This document shows, piece by piece, positions 1 through 8,698 of a stretch of 37,915 nucleotides of DNA. The notes under the pieces are model-generated. The model had not been told where the DNA came from, searched no databases, and saw nothing but the letters and a program-made list of their open reading frames with translations. The DNA is from Thermosynechococcaceae cyanobacterium YX3bin19. GTDB lineage: Bacteria > Cyanobacteriota > Cyanobacteriia > Thermosynechococcales > Thermosynechococcaceae. The stretch is taken from NCBI GenBank assembly GCA_030447595.1, contig JAUJON010000016.1, positions 1-37,915 on the forward strand, in the 5' to 3' direction. Position 1 is the first letter of the stretch; the number at the start of each line of letters is the position of its first letter. Both the position numbers and the translations under genes were made by a program.

Positions 1-59
1 TAGATCGTTGTCATCCCTTCTAGCTTCTCACTACTGACTTGGGATTGCTATATATTGAT

Positions 60-974
60 TTAATCAATAGCTATAGCGCATATCCAGTCCTGGTAATTGG
101 GGTTTCGATTTTCTGTAATTTTTATCAACTTTTCTCTTAATATTTCAGTGATTGGTCTACTTTCTGGCAAGTTATAGTTTTCAATTTTTTTTACTGGGGA
201 AATTTTAGCCGCCGTACCGCACAGAAAGACTTCATCAGCAATCAACAATTCACTTTTATCAATTGGTCTTTCTTGGGTTGAAATCCCTAAGTCATTAGCG
301 ATAGTTAAAATACTGTCCCTTGTAATACCCTCTAGAATATCCTGGCTGAAGTCAGGAGTAATCAATTTTTCATTCCTAACCAAAAAAATATTCATACCAG
401 AAGCTTCATTTACTTTGCCTTGGGAGTTCATTAAAATCGCTTCGTCAAAACCAGACTCTACCGCCTCAGTTTTAGCGAGGGCAGAGGAAATATAGGTCGC
501 GCTCATTTTACCCCTGAGGGGTAGGCTTTGATCTTCTTGTCGGCGCCAAGAGCTAATACGGCAGCTAACTCCTGCTGGAGATAAGTAATCCTGTAGCTCT
601 AAACCATAGACAAAAAAATCTTTTTCAACTGCGTGGAGCCTAGGAGCGATTCCTAAGCTCGACGTATAAACAAAAGGACGAATATAAAAAGATGTTTTAG
701 GCTTATTTCTTTTAACAAACTCAATAATAATTGCCTGAATTTTAGTAGCTGGTAAATCATAATGTAAGAACTTGGCACTATTACTTAATCGATGGCAATG
801 AGAGTCTAATCTAAATAATAAAATTTGGTTTGAATCTTGAGGATTAGGAATACCTCTTAACCCACCCAGAGCTCCTGTTCCATAGTGTAAAGCATGAGTA
901 GCAATGGAAATTTTAGCTTCGGTGAAATTTATAAACTGGTTTTGAAAGTAAGCAATTGGCAGAAAATCGTGCAT
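60..974 (-). CDS. ilvE: Branched-chain amino acid aminotransferase (class IV PLP fold)
   Basis: A 304-residue class IV aminotransferase expected to make the last transamination step of Leu, Ile and Val synthesis. The N-terminal part has the family's HALHYGTGALGGLRGI motif, followed by YIRPFVYTSSLG. The probable PLP lysine is in RGKMSATYISS, and NEASGMNIFLV plus LEGITRDSI form the cofactor pocket. Length is normal and no disruption is seen. The gene is much more AT-rich than its neighbours: two 60-base stretches I counted (361-420 and 661-720) are each about 28% GC, against about 63% for a stretch of the M23 gene (2101-2160). This suggests a different origin or recent transfer. A D-amino acid or aminodeoxychorismate lyase role is less likely but shares the fold. 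Confidence 0.88.
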   Translation of the reverse strand: MHDFLPIAYFQNQFINFTEAKISIATHALHYGTGALGGLRGIPNPQDSNQILLFRLDSHCHRLSNSAKFLHYDLPATKIQAIIIEFVKRNKPKTSFYIRPFVYTSSLGIAPRLHAVEKDFFVYGLELQDYLSPAGVSCRISSWRRQEDQSLPLRGKMSATYISSALAKTEAVESGFDEAILMNSQGKVNEASGMNIFLVRNEKLITPDFSQDILEGITRDSILTIANDLGISTQERPIDKSELLIADEVFLCGTAAKISPVKKIENYNLPESRPITEILREKLIKITENRNPNYQDWICAIAID

Positions 975-1386
975 AGTATAAAGGTATACATGATTAACTG
1001 ATTATCCATTATTTCTAGGCATATCTAAAAGTTTATTAGACATTTAGCTAGTGCCTATCAAGCTGTGCGAGAAGAATAGGCAGCACAACATAGCGCAACC
1101 TTGGCTGAGGTGAAAACCAAAAACCAGAACTGTCATCCCCATCCACGGGCAGCTCCAGTTAGGACCACCCGGAAACTCCAACCCCCCACTTGGGCATGCT
1201 GAATACAGTTGGTTTTGAAAAGCTGGACGTACTCTGGAAATACTACGGCCTAGCAGTATTCGGCGGTTTTATCTCAAGGACTTGAGGGTTACTCCTGAAA
1301 ATTGTTGGACGGGATACACGGACTTTTCCAAACATCGTAGTAGTATCAGGAGACCCTTAAAAAACTAACGCGATCGCGGTTGCCGG
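975..1386 (+). promoter_or_regulatory. Long structured leader upstream of the M23 peptidase gene
   Basis: The 412 bases between the divergent ilvE and M23 genes hold no convincing ORF. The right half carries three inverted repeats on the plus strand: AATACT/AGTATT (about 1236-1257), the palindrome CTCAAG-GA-CTTGAG (1273-1286), and a longer-range stem GGGT-ta-CTCCTGA (1286-1298) with TCAGGAG-ACCC (1346-1356). The last encloses about 47 bases and ends about 30 bases before the start codon. Cyanobacterial cell-wall hydrolase genes are known targets of the c-di-AMP (ydaO-type) riboswitch, but I could not find that class's conserved blocks here. A cis-acting RNA is therefore inference from pairing potential only. 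Confidence 0.4.
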
Positions 1387-2505
1387 ATGATCCAGCGAAC
1401 TATTTCCTCTTCAATTCTTAAGCCCCTTCTAGTACCAATGGTTTTGCTAGCACCGTGGTTGAGTATCAGTGTCCTCGGTGGATCTCCAGTACAAGCTCAA
1501 GTTGGCAGCTCCATTGCTCAACCAGCTACTGGTGGGTCGTTCCAAACAACACCCAAGGCGGCTCCAGTTCGATCAGGTCCAGCCCCTGGTTTGGATGATG
1601 GTGCTTACATTGACAGCACTAACTACAGCATTGGTGCAACTCAATCTGAAGCACCGAAAGGCTCTAGCGACTCCCCTAGCGTCATTTTGTCTGAACGATC
1701 TACGGGTCGCCAGACCGTTTTGAAGCCAGGGCAGAGTGTTTCCAAGCGTTTATACGGTTCCGCTTCAGCTAGCGGTCGTGCGTCTAGAGCAGCAGCTCCT
1801 AAAGGTTGGATCAGTCGTGCTGCAGCTCAGACCAGTCCGGGTCGGGTTAGCCGTGCTGCCAGAACTTCAACGAGATTTCAAAGGGGTAGATTCTATGGTA
1901 GTTCTGCAGCGCGTTATTCTAGCTCCAGTACCCCCTCTGTAAAAGTGGGTCCGCTGGCTCTGAGTAATCAAGGCATTCACCTGAAGATAGCTTCAGGCAT
2001 GAAAAACCTTAAACTTAGAGGCTCGCTACCGGGCGACAGCCATCTAGTATTTCCTCTGGCAATTCCCGCAACGATTACCTCTGCCTTTGGTTGGCGGATT
2101 CATCCCATTAGTGGCGCTCAGCGATTCCATACCGGTACCGACCTGGGCGCGCCCCTAGGTACACCTGTACTTGCAGCCTATGCCGGTAAAGTTGCGATCG
2201 CTGATTTCCTAGGTGGCTATGGGCTGTCTGTTGTTCTCAGGCACCATGAAGACCAACGGGAAACCCGTTATGCCCACCTCTCGGAAGTTTTAGTCCAGTC
2301 TGGAGAATGGGTAGAGCAGGGAAGTATCATTGGCCGAGTTGGCAGTACCGGCAACTCCACTGGACCTCACCTGCACTTTGAACTGCTGCAGGCAACTCCA
2401 GAAGGTTGGGCGGTCACAGACCCAGGAGAACAACTGGAATACTCCCTAGCCCAACTCGTGCGAGTTCTAAAAACAGCTCAAGTGAAGCCGCAGCCCAAAA
2501 GCTGA
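1387..2505 (+). CDS. Secreted M23-family (LytM-type) peptidoglycan endopeptidase
   Basis: A 372-residue exported cell-wall hydrolase. The N terminus is a Sec signal peptide (hydrophobic core about residues 12-30, likely cleavage after VQA near residue 37). Then comes a low-complexity Ser/Ala/Arg-rich linker of about 150 residues and a C-terminal peptidase M23 domain. Zinc ligands are visible: His248 and Asp252 in HTGTDLGAP and the HLHFE motif near residues 328-332; FGWRIHPISG precedes the domain core. It probably cuts peptide cross-links in peptidoglycan during growth or division. The ATG at 1387 has a poor ribosome-binding site, and ATG at 1438 falls inside the signal peptide, so 1387 is preferred. 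A structured leader precedes it. Confidence 0.9.
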   Translation: MIQRTISSSILKPLLVPMVLLAPWLSISVLGGSPVQAQVGSSIAQPATGGSFQTTPKAAPVRSGPAPGLDDGAYIDSTNYSIGATQSEAPKGSSDSPSVILSERSTGRQTVLKPGQSVSKRLYGSASASGRASRAAAPKGWISRAAAQTSPGRVSRAARTSTRFQRGRFYGSSAARYSSSSTPSVKVGPLALSNQGIHLKIASGMKNLKLRGSLPGDSHLVFPLAIPATITSAFGWRIHPISGAQRFHTGTDLGAPLGTPVLAAYAGKVAIADFLGGYGLSVVLRHHEDQRETRYAHLSEVLVQSGEWVEQGSIIGRVGSTGNSTGPHLHFELLQATPEGWAVTDPGEQLEYSLAQLVRVLKTAQVKPQPKS

Positions 2506-2599
2506 CTTGCAGTGCGGTTGCGGGCCATTAATGAGGCAATTAGACTGACAAGCTCGATAGTTCGCTTTTTATTCCTCCCATAGCAGGTAGGGCAGTTCT

Positions 2600-2651
2600 C
2601 CTTCCGCTGGCGTTGGCAGAGCCGCTGCCTTTCAGCCAGCGTTTCCGAAGG
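2600..2651. repeat. Nested inverted repeat (terminator or REP-like hairpin)
   Basis: CCTTC, CGCTGGC and GGCAG are mirrored by CTGCC, GCCAGCG and GAAGG, giving a long imperfect hairpin between the convergent M23 and glycosyltransferase genes. It has no clear T-tract on either side, so it may be a dispersed palindromic repeat as much as a bidirectional terminator. Confidence 0.55.
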
Positions 2652-2671
2652 CAAAATACCGTGAAGTAGTA

Positions 2672-3757
2672 TCAACCTACTTTGGAGAAGAAGTCAATTA
2701 TAGAAGCTGCGATCGCCTCGTTCCCCTCAGTTGCTAAGGGTTTAGGCTCTAGAGGAACTTTTAGGGGTTGGTGGAGAAACTCCCAGGTAGAATTGAAAAA
2801 CTCCTCGTGGGTGAGAATTTGATGCGGACTAGACTGCCGCAGTCCTTCCAGAAGTAAGGGGGCTTCAGCAAAGTCTTCTCGCATCAGGGAAACTACAGGT
2901 GTACCCACACGGCAAGCTTCAGCAAAGGTGCTGTAGCCGGGCTTAGAGACAACCTGCCCACACAGCGGCATCAAATCAACCGGGCGGTAAACGGGATCGG
3001 TCATAGGGATCAAGTTTGGCAGCACCGGAGCCTGGCGATCAAAAGTGAGGAACTGCCAGTCAGGAAAGTGCTGTAAATTCTCATAGGGAATCTGGTTCAG
3101 GCCCAGTCCCCCAAAGGTGAGCATGACCGTTCGCTCTGGATCAGTTCGCAAGTTAAATTGAGCTTGAAGATCCGCTAAGCTGTAGCGGGGTGAGCCTCCG
3201 GTTAAACCCACGTCCATGATGGTAGGAAAGGCACTCATCGGTTCATGAAATGGTAGCCGGAACAGGCGATCGCAGGCTCCGTAACTTTCAGCGATTTGAT
3301 TGGCAATTTCACCAAACTCACCTCCCCAGGCTTGGTAGATGAAATCCCAACCAAAGTTACTGATCATCCAGCAGGGGATACCGGCAGCTTGAGCAATTTG
3401 ACTGGCTAGAGGAGGAATATCCGCTAGAATCAGACCAATTCGGTTCTGCTGAATAAAATCAGCCTCTGCTGCAATCAGCGAATTTGCTTGGGCCTGCAGA
3501 TGCCGCAGCTTGGTTAAGGTCGCAACTTTATCTGTGGACAGGCTATCGCTTTGAATCACTCCAACGTCAAGGGCGCGAGGGCGGTGAATAAAATCACCTG
3601 GTAGGTAGGATTCAATCAACCAGCGCGGGGCATTAGTCACTAGTACGGGCAATAGCTCAGGGAGACGCTGCTGCACGACAGCAATCACTGAGGCAGTTCG
3701 AGTCAGATGACCAAACCCATGGTGGGTAATCGCCACGTACAAAACAGGCCGGGTCAT
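2672..3757 (-). CDS. MurG/GT-B-like glycosyltransferase
   Basis: A 361-residue GT-B-fold protein. The N-terminal glycine-rich loop HHGFGHLTRT (residues 12-21) resembles the GxGH loop of MurG-like enzymes. The C-terminal half has TFGGLG (214-219) and KPGYSTFAEA (272-281), the usual nucleotide-sugar site of this superfamily. The sugar and acceptor cannot be told from sequence. No transmembrane segment is obvious; such proteins act on the inner face of the membrane. It starts 13 bases after the fibrillin gene's stop on the same strand, so the two are probably co-transcribed. No disruption. Confidence 0.75.
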   Translation of the reverse strand: MTRPVLYVAITHHGFGHLTRTASVIAVVQQRLPELLPVLVTNAPRWLIESYLPGDFIHRPRALDVGVIQSDSLSTDKVATLTKLRHLQAQANSLIAAEADFIQQNRIGLILADIPPLASQIAQAAGIPCWMISNFGWDFIYQAWGGEFGEIANQIAESYGACDRLFRLPFHEPMSAFPTIMDVGLTGGSPRYSLADLQAQFNLRTDPERTVMLTFGGLGLNQIPYENLQHFPDWQFLTFDRQAPVLPNLIPMTDPVYRPVDLMPLCGQVVSKPGYSTFAEACRVGTPVVSLMREDFAEAPLLLEGLRQSSPHQILTHEEFFNSTWEFLHQPLKVPLEPKPLATEGNEAIAASIIDFFSKVG

Positions 3758-3770
3758 AGATGGCTTGCCG

Positions 3771-4364
3771 CTACTTACTCAAAATGAATAAACTACCTTC
3801 ATTGCCACGACCAATTCGCAGATCCTCATCTAGATAGGTAATATCAAGCCAGCCCTGCTGTTCCCGGCTATCTAGTTGCCAGTCCAAGGCGGTGAACCGC
3901 TGTCTGGCTTCAATCTGCTGAACAAAATGACTAGCGGACTGATAGTTTATCAGCCGCTGCAATCCGATAATAGACCGCTCAAATTTCACTTGTACCCGGC
4001 GTTCTGAAAGGGGTACAAAGCTGGCACTAACGCTGACTAAGCCCTCTAAAAAAGGTAGACCGTAAATTTCTGCAATGTTGTAGACCCTCGATTGCTTCGC
4101 CTGAATATATTGATAGATTTGACCCAACTTCAGCAAGGGTAGGCGATCAAAACCTAGGAGACCTTGACTGGTGGTGTAAAGCAGTCGCCAGTTTCCCTCC
4201 AACAGTTCAGGCGCTTCAACAGGCCGAGGCGTTGGGTTGCGATCTTCCAAGTTCGCCGCTGCTGCTAAGATGGCCTGCTTCTCAGCCTCAGTAGTGAGGA
4301 GGCCGCGATTTCTGCCCGCGATCGCCTCTAGCAAGGCAGCTTTGCCAATCATACTTCTTCTCAC
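3771..4364 (-). CDS. PAP/fibrillin family protein
   Basis: A 197-residue protein with the plastid lipid-associated protein/fibrillin fold, found in cyanobacteria and plastids. Typical family features are the N-terminal helix (KAALLEAIAGRNRGL), the core LEGNWRLLYTTSQGLLGFDR near residues 53-72, and the C-terminal WLDITYLDEDLRIGRGNEGSLFIL that closes the lipocalin-like barrel. The family associates with thylakoid lipids and photoprotection; the ligand is unknown. It is the first gene of a probable two-gene unit with the downstream glycosyltransferase. Start: ATG at 4364; Met at residue 5 (ATG at 4352) is an alternative. Confidence 0.85.
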   Translation of the reverse strand: MRRSMIGKAALLEAIAGRNRGLLTTEAEKQAILAAAANLEDRNPTPRPVEAPELLEGNWRLLYTTSQGLLGFDRLPLLKLGQIYQYIQAKQSRVYNIAEIYGLPFLEGLVSVSASFVPLSERRVQVKFERSIIGLQRLINYQSASHFVQQIEARQRFTALDWQLDSREQQGWLDITYLDEDLRIGRGNEGSLFILSK

Positions 4365-4572
4365 TGTGATTGTTTAAGTTCAACGTTTTACTGGGCAGCC
4401 AGATTGTAATTGCCAAAAAAGTTTAAGCGGTAATACTTGGCGCTATTCTAGCGAACAAAAGTCATTGCACTATTTCTTTTGAGACTTTTAACACCCCGAA
4501 TCAAATCTAGCCCGTCTACTCAGTAAGCTAAATTAAAGAGTGCTGTGATTGGTTTCATTTTTGGTTTACTTT

Positions 4573-4796
4573 ATGCATAATCCTTCTCTCGTGGAGAACC
4601 TCGTAATCAGCAAACGGCTATTGTTTCCTCTAAACAACAGCCTTCAATTCTAGATTGGTTGAACAGGCAGGACGGTGATCCCCGTGAAGGCCAAGAGCAG
4701 GAATCCTTGGCTGAGGATGAAGAAGAGGAAATTGCCGAGTTAATGACGGGTGATGAGCTTGATTATGTAGAGGACGAAGTCGAATTAGAGGAATAA
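4573..4796 (+). pseudogene. DUF3134-family small protein, single frameshift
   Basis: From ATG 4573 the reading is MHNPSL; after a one-base loss near 4590 a second frame continues REEPRNQ-like (read here as RGEPRNQQTAIV), then KQQPSILDWLNR, and ends in a very acidic tail (AEDEEEEIAEL, YVEDEVELEE) at TAA 4794-4796. The NPSLREEPRNQ and SxLDWLE motifs match cyanobacterial DUF3134 proteins as I remember them, whose function is unknown. The loss falls in what should be CTCCGT, so it could be a sequencing error. Restored length would be about 75 residues. Confidence 0.6.
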
Positions 4797-4865
4797 ACTA
4801 TTGCTCGCAGAGCTGGTTGTAGGGAGTGATAAAGATGAAGAACCTTATGGTCCGGAGAGGTTAAC

Positions 4866-5970
4866 GTGCTGTCCAACAAAATTTCTCAGCCAACATTGCC
4901 CCTTTCTGGCAAAAGCCTGTTCTTTCTACTCTTGATAGGCTTGACTAGCGCCGCCCTCCCGTTGGACCGGTCGTCCGGTCAATCCTCGAGTCTGCTCACC
5001 TCACTGACACTGCCGCTGCGGTTCAGTGGGCTGGTGACTGCAGGGGTGGGATACTGGGTTGTGCCGCTCCTGCGGGCCTTGAAAATGGGCCAGTTTATCC
5101 ATGAAGATGGCCCCCCCTCATTTAAAAAGGCGGTACCCCGACAATGGGGGAATTTTTCATCCCGGTGGCCTTGTGCTTTATCAGCTGCCTGGGCTGGGGT
5201 GGCTACAAGGTGGGGTCCCCCGCAGGGGTGCTGGGGCGATCCTTTGACGTTTGCCTATGGGGTAATCGGCTGGTTAGATGATTGGCAGGTACTGCGCTAC
5301 CGTTCAAATCGTGGTATCCCTCCCCGGCTGCGGTTAGGGCTAGAGGTGGTCTGTGGCGTACTGTTTTGTGCTTGGCTGGCCTGGAGTCAGCCAGAAATTA
5401 CGACCCTAAGTTTTTCCTTTGGCTGGGCCTTGCCTCTGGGGTTGTTATTCTGGCCGTTAGCTATCTTTGTCGGGGCGGCAGAAAGCAACGCCATAAACCT
5501 GACCGATGGTTTAGATGGGCTGGCCGCCGGGACCCAATGCGATCGCCTTCTTGGGTTTAGGGGCATTCATTGCCCCCACCTGGCCTGACTTAATGATCTT
5601 TTGTGCCTGTCTCATGGGCAGTTGCCTCGGTTTCCTAACTCATAGCTATCACCCGGCCCGCGTCTTTATGGGAGACACAGGCTCTCGCTCTAGGGGAGCA
5701 CTCGCTGCAGTAGGGCTGATTAGCAACACTTTATGGGCACTGCTGATCCTCAGCGGCATCTTTTTTGTTGAGGTACTTTCTGTGATTGCTCAGGTGAGTT
5801 ACTACAAAGCGACGAAAGGACCTGACGGGGTGGGTAAGCGCTTGCTCGGTATGGCACCGCTGCATCATCACCTGGAGCTGTCAGGTTGGTCTGGAACACA
5901 GATTGCCGCCACATTCTATGGTATTGCCAGCCTTTTAGTCGTAGTGTGCCTCTGGATTGGTCGCTTTTAG
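4866..5970 (+). pseudogene. mraY: Phospho-N-acetylmuramoyl-pentapeptide transferase, multiply frameshifted
   Basis: MraY makes lipid I at the inner membrane from UDP-MurNAc-pentapeptide and undecaprenyl phosphate. All landmark motifs are present but spread over three frames: GQFIHEDGPPSF, then GTPTMG near 5135, then IGWLDDWQVL, NLTDGLDGLA near 5500, ARVFMGDTGS near 5670 and LHHHLELSGW near 5865. Frame changes occur near 5130, 5240, 5535 and around 5685-5695, where GDTGSLALGGAL has become GDTGSRSRGAL through two nearby indels. Several are one-base losses in G runs. GTG at 4866 is the likely start. The gene is normally essential, so an intact copy elsewhere or sequence error is implied. It is convergent with the gloB remnant 16 bases downstream. 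Confidence 0.85.
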
Positions 5971-5986
5971 CTTTAAGAAAGCATCA

Positions 5987-6763
5987 TCAAAATTGATCTT
6001 TCAGTTGGCGTAAACGAGTAAATGTTTGCAGCGAGTTGTGGCTATTGACTGCTGCGCTTAGACTGGGCTGATCCCACCGCAAGAAGGGGTTGGTACACTT
6101 TTCAGGTCAATCCAACCTTTCGGTATGGTAGATTCTAATTTGCTGCGAGCAGCCTTTGACTGAGGTCAAGCGGGCTTGCAGTTCAGAATTCTCGCTATCG
6201 ACGGTTAGGGCAAACTGCAAATTCTTCAGGGTGTATTCATGACCACACCAAATCCGTGTCTTATCCGGTAAATTCCGCAGTTTACTCAGGGATGCCATCA
6301 TCTGGGCGGGTGTGCCTTCTAACAGCCTGCCGCAGCCTCCGGCAAACAAGGTGTCTCCACAAAACAGTTCTCCTAGACCTTGGGATTCAGTCGGTTGGAG
6401 AGTAGTAGGCAATATGGCACGGGTGTGGCCAGGGACAAACAAAACTTCTGCTTCGCGATCGGCAAAGGAAACGCGATCGCCTCTCCTGCAGAAAAAACCT
6501 GCTGCTCTGGGGATTCTCCCCGATCCTCTGCCCCACCATAGACAATCGCCTCAGGGAATTTTTGCAGTAATTTGCTGTTGCCACCAACGTGATCTTGATG
6601 GTGGTGGGTGTTGAAGATTGCCACAACTGAGCTGGAAGTTCCTGAGACAACGAAGTACAGGATGCGCTCTTGCCGGATCTACCACTGCTGCTGTATTGCA
6701 AGTGGGATCATGCAGCACATAGATGTAGTTATCAGAAAGCGCCGGAAGCCGATAAACCCGTAT
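5987..6763 (-). pseudogene. gloB: Hydroxyacylglutathione hydrolase (glyoxalase II), multiply disrupted
   Basis: This metallo-beta-lactamase-fold enzyme hydrolyses S-lactoylglutathione in methylglyoxal detoxification. In order on the minus strand: RVYRLPALSDNYIYVLHD (near 6760), AVVDPARAHPVL, FNTHHHQDHVGGN (the zinc site, near 6600), FVPGHTRA (near 6440), LFCGDTLFAGGCGRL, IWCGHEYTLKNLQFA (near 6230), and a C-terminal tail [13 protein letters not shown] to QLKDQF ending at 5987. At least four frame changes separate these blocks. The codon where the start is expected (6761-6763, just before RVYRLP) is ATA instead of ATG, compatible with start loss. Together these argue for a dead gene. Confidence 0.8.
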
Positions 6764-6929
6764 AGAAGAGTGCCTTACTAGGACCTACTTTTCACTATTG
6801 TGGCGGAATTAGCTTCCTTGTGGAACTGGAAAACATTCATCCAGCTGTAGTGATTCACCTCAGGCAGGCGTGAGTAGTACTATGCAGGAGGTAGGCGCTT
6901 GTCTTATTGATTCAACGAAGGCAGAGGCT

Positions 6930-8183
6930 GTGAATCATTCTGTTCAATATCAAGACTTAGAACCGCGAGCCCAAAGACAGCGGTGAGAGAACTGGCCCTC
7001 GTCTTTACCAAGCTCGGCACAATTGCCTTTGGTGGTCCCGCCGCTCACATCGCCATGATGGACGATGAGGTGGTCAAACGGCGCCAGTGGCTCAGTCAGG
7101 AAAAGCTACTGGATTTGCTAGAGCGTAACCAATCTTATTCCTGGCCCTAACTCCACGGAACTCGCTATTCATATTGGTTACGAAAGAGCTGGATGGTGGG
7201 ACTGCTGATTGCCGGCTCCTGCTTCATCCTCCCGGCCATGTTGATAGTCTGGGCGCTGGCAGCTGTTTACGTTCGCTATCAAACCGTGCCAGAAGTCGGC
7301 TGGCTGCTTTACGGCATTAAACCCGTCATTATTGCAATTGTCGTGCAAGCCTTGTGGAAGCTGGGTAAGTCTGCCCTCAAAGACAGGCCAACTATCGTTG
7401 CAGGTGTGGCCGTAGCTGTCCTCTTCTTTCTAGACGTGAACGAAATTCTGTTACTGCTCTTGGCTGGGCTGGGAGTCATGTTGTTCAAAAACCGGCAGCG
7501 CCTGAATGGGAGTGGCAACCACTGCTCTTTGGCTGCCTGTTCCCGGTTTACTGGCGCAGACGGGCAGTTTTCCCGCGCCAACAGAAATTGCCACAGGGCT
7601 GAATGTGTTTCTGTTTTTTCTCAAGATTGGTTCGGTTCTGTATGGAAGTGGCTATGTCCTGCTGGCGTTTTTACAGCGGGACTTAGTAGAAAGCCCAGTG
7701 GCTGACTTCACAGCAACTCTTAGATGCAGTTGCGATTGGTCAGCTCACCCCTGGGCCTGTCTTCACGACAGCGACCTTCATCGGCTATTTGCTGGCAGGG
7801 AACCCTGGGGGCGATCGCCGGGACCGTAGGCATCTTCTTGCCAGCCTTTGTCCTGGTCGGAGTGATTAATCCTCTGGTCCCGAGGCTGCGACGTTCTCCT
7901 TGGGCAGCTGGTTTTTTTAGACGGTGTCAATGCCGCTTCGCTGGGACTAATGGCGGTAGTCACTTGGGAACTGGGACGTGCGGCACTCGTTGACTGGTTG
8001 ACAGTAGTTCTGGCTATTCTCAGCACCCTCGTAGTCCTGCGCTTCCAGGTTAACTCTGCCTGGTTAGTTGTTGTCGGGGGCCTGGTCGGCGTCCTGGCGC
8101 AGTTAGTGTGGCAGCTCTGCCTCATTAGGGTTCAGTCCCATTTCTGGTCAGTGAGTATTTCTTGCAGGTTATCTTTCCGTTAG
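6930..8183 (+). pseudogene. chrA: ChrA-type chromate transporter, multiply frameshifted
   Basis: Pieces of a long-chain CHR-family membrane transporter (chromate/sulfate type) follow in order over different frames: RELALVFTKLGTIAFGGPAA (from 6986), then AHIAMMDDEVVKRRQWLS, TNLIPGPNSTELAIHIGYER (near 7125), many hydrophobic segments (IKPVIIAIVVQALWKLG near 7315), the second-half motif [21 protein letters not shown] (near 7735), then [17 protein letters not shown] and SLGLMAVVTWELGRAALVDW (near 7960). At least six indels are needed to join them. GTG at 6930 gives a plausible N terminus that breaks at 6983; GTG 6983 is the alternative. The 3' end is uncertain; I placed it at the stop at 8183. 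Confidence 0.8.
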
Positions 8184-8280
8184 AATTTGAAGAGCCTCGG
8201 TGGATTAGGAGTTATTACTTATCAGCCTCAGGCCCTCACCCTTGTGCTGGAGCAGCTAAGCCCTGCCCTCTACCAAGTTG
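8184..8280 (+). other. Possible gene tail between chrA and the next gene
   Basis: An open stretch reads GLGVITYQPQALTLVLEQLS and then PALYQVDD, stopping at 8286-8288 with the stop overlapping the ATG of the next gene in ATGACTGA style. A second frame just upstream reads IFPLEFEEPRWIRS. This looks like the end of a small frameshifted gene; I do not recognise the family. Confidence 0.3.
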
Positions 8281-8698
8281 ATGACTGAACGACTGCCATT
8301 CCAGCTAAGTCTTGATCCAGTAGTAATTGCCGGGGGGTAAGTCTGTGGGCACTTACCTTATATTTGGGCTTCTACTCGCTCAGCCAAAGGCTAGTGGAGC
8401 AGATCAGCCACTGGTTTAACCTGGCTAAGCGCTCAACCTCTACTTCTGAAACGGTGTTGGAAAAAGTGCGACCCGCTTGGGAAGCTTGGAATACGATTTC
8501 CGCATCAATTTTTAGTATTTTGCCGTTTTTGGCAATCGGGGGCCTTTGTTACTACGGCCTAGTTGTCAGCCTAGGCCAAAGTTGGGCCGTCAGTACAGGA
8601 TTCATTGCCTGCATTGGCACCAGTGTTTATGAGCTCGGTCGCCGGAGCGGCAGTCCTCTCAGTAAGTTGGGGTCTAGACATCGAGTTCGGCGGCGACT
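8281..8698 (+). pseudogene. Conserved membrane protein, one frameshift near the start
   Basis: From ATG 8281 the frame reads MTERLPFQLSLDPVVIAGG and stops within a G6 run at 8332-8337. In the next frame SLWALTLYLGFYSLSQRLVE follows directly, then a hydrophilic stretch with TSTSETVLEKVRP and two hydrophobic segments (SIFSILPFLAIGGLCYYGLV and SWAVSTGFIACIGTSVYELG). It is probably a small protein with three membrane helices. The frame stays open into the opposite-strand LpxB-like gene; I place the true end near 8698, where a neighbouring frame stops. Function unknown. Confidence 0.5.

Noticed and set aside
975-1386. c-di-AMP riboswitch in the M23 leader
   Set aside because: Expected by analogy with other cell-wall hydrolase genes, but I could not find the conserved blocks of that class.
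2478-2675. 65-residue minus-strand ORF
   Set aside because: It overlaps the M23 gene's end and a palindromic hairpin; its Arg/Gln-rich sequence is read from the repeat.
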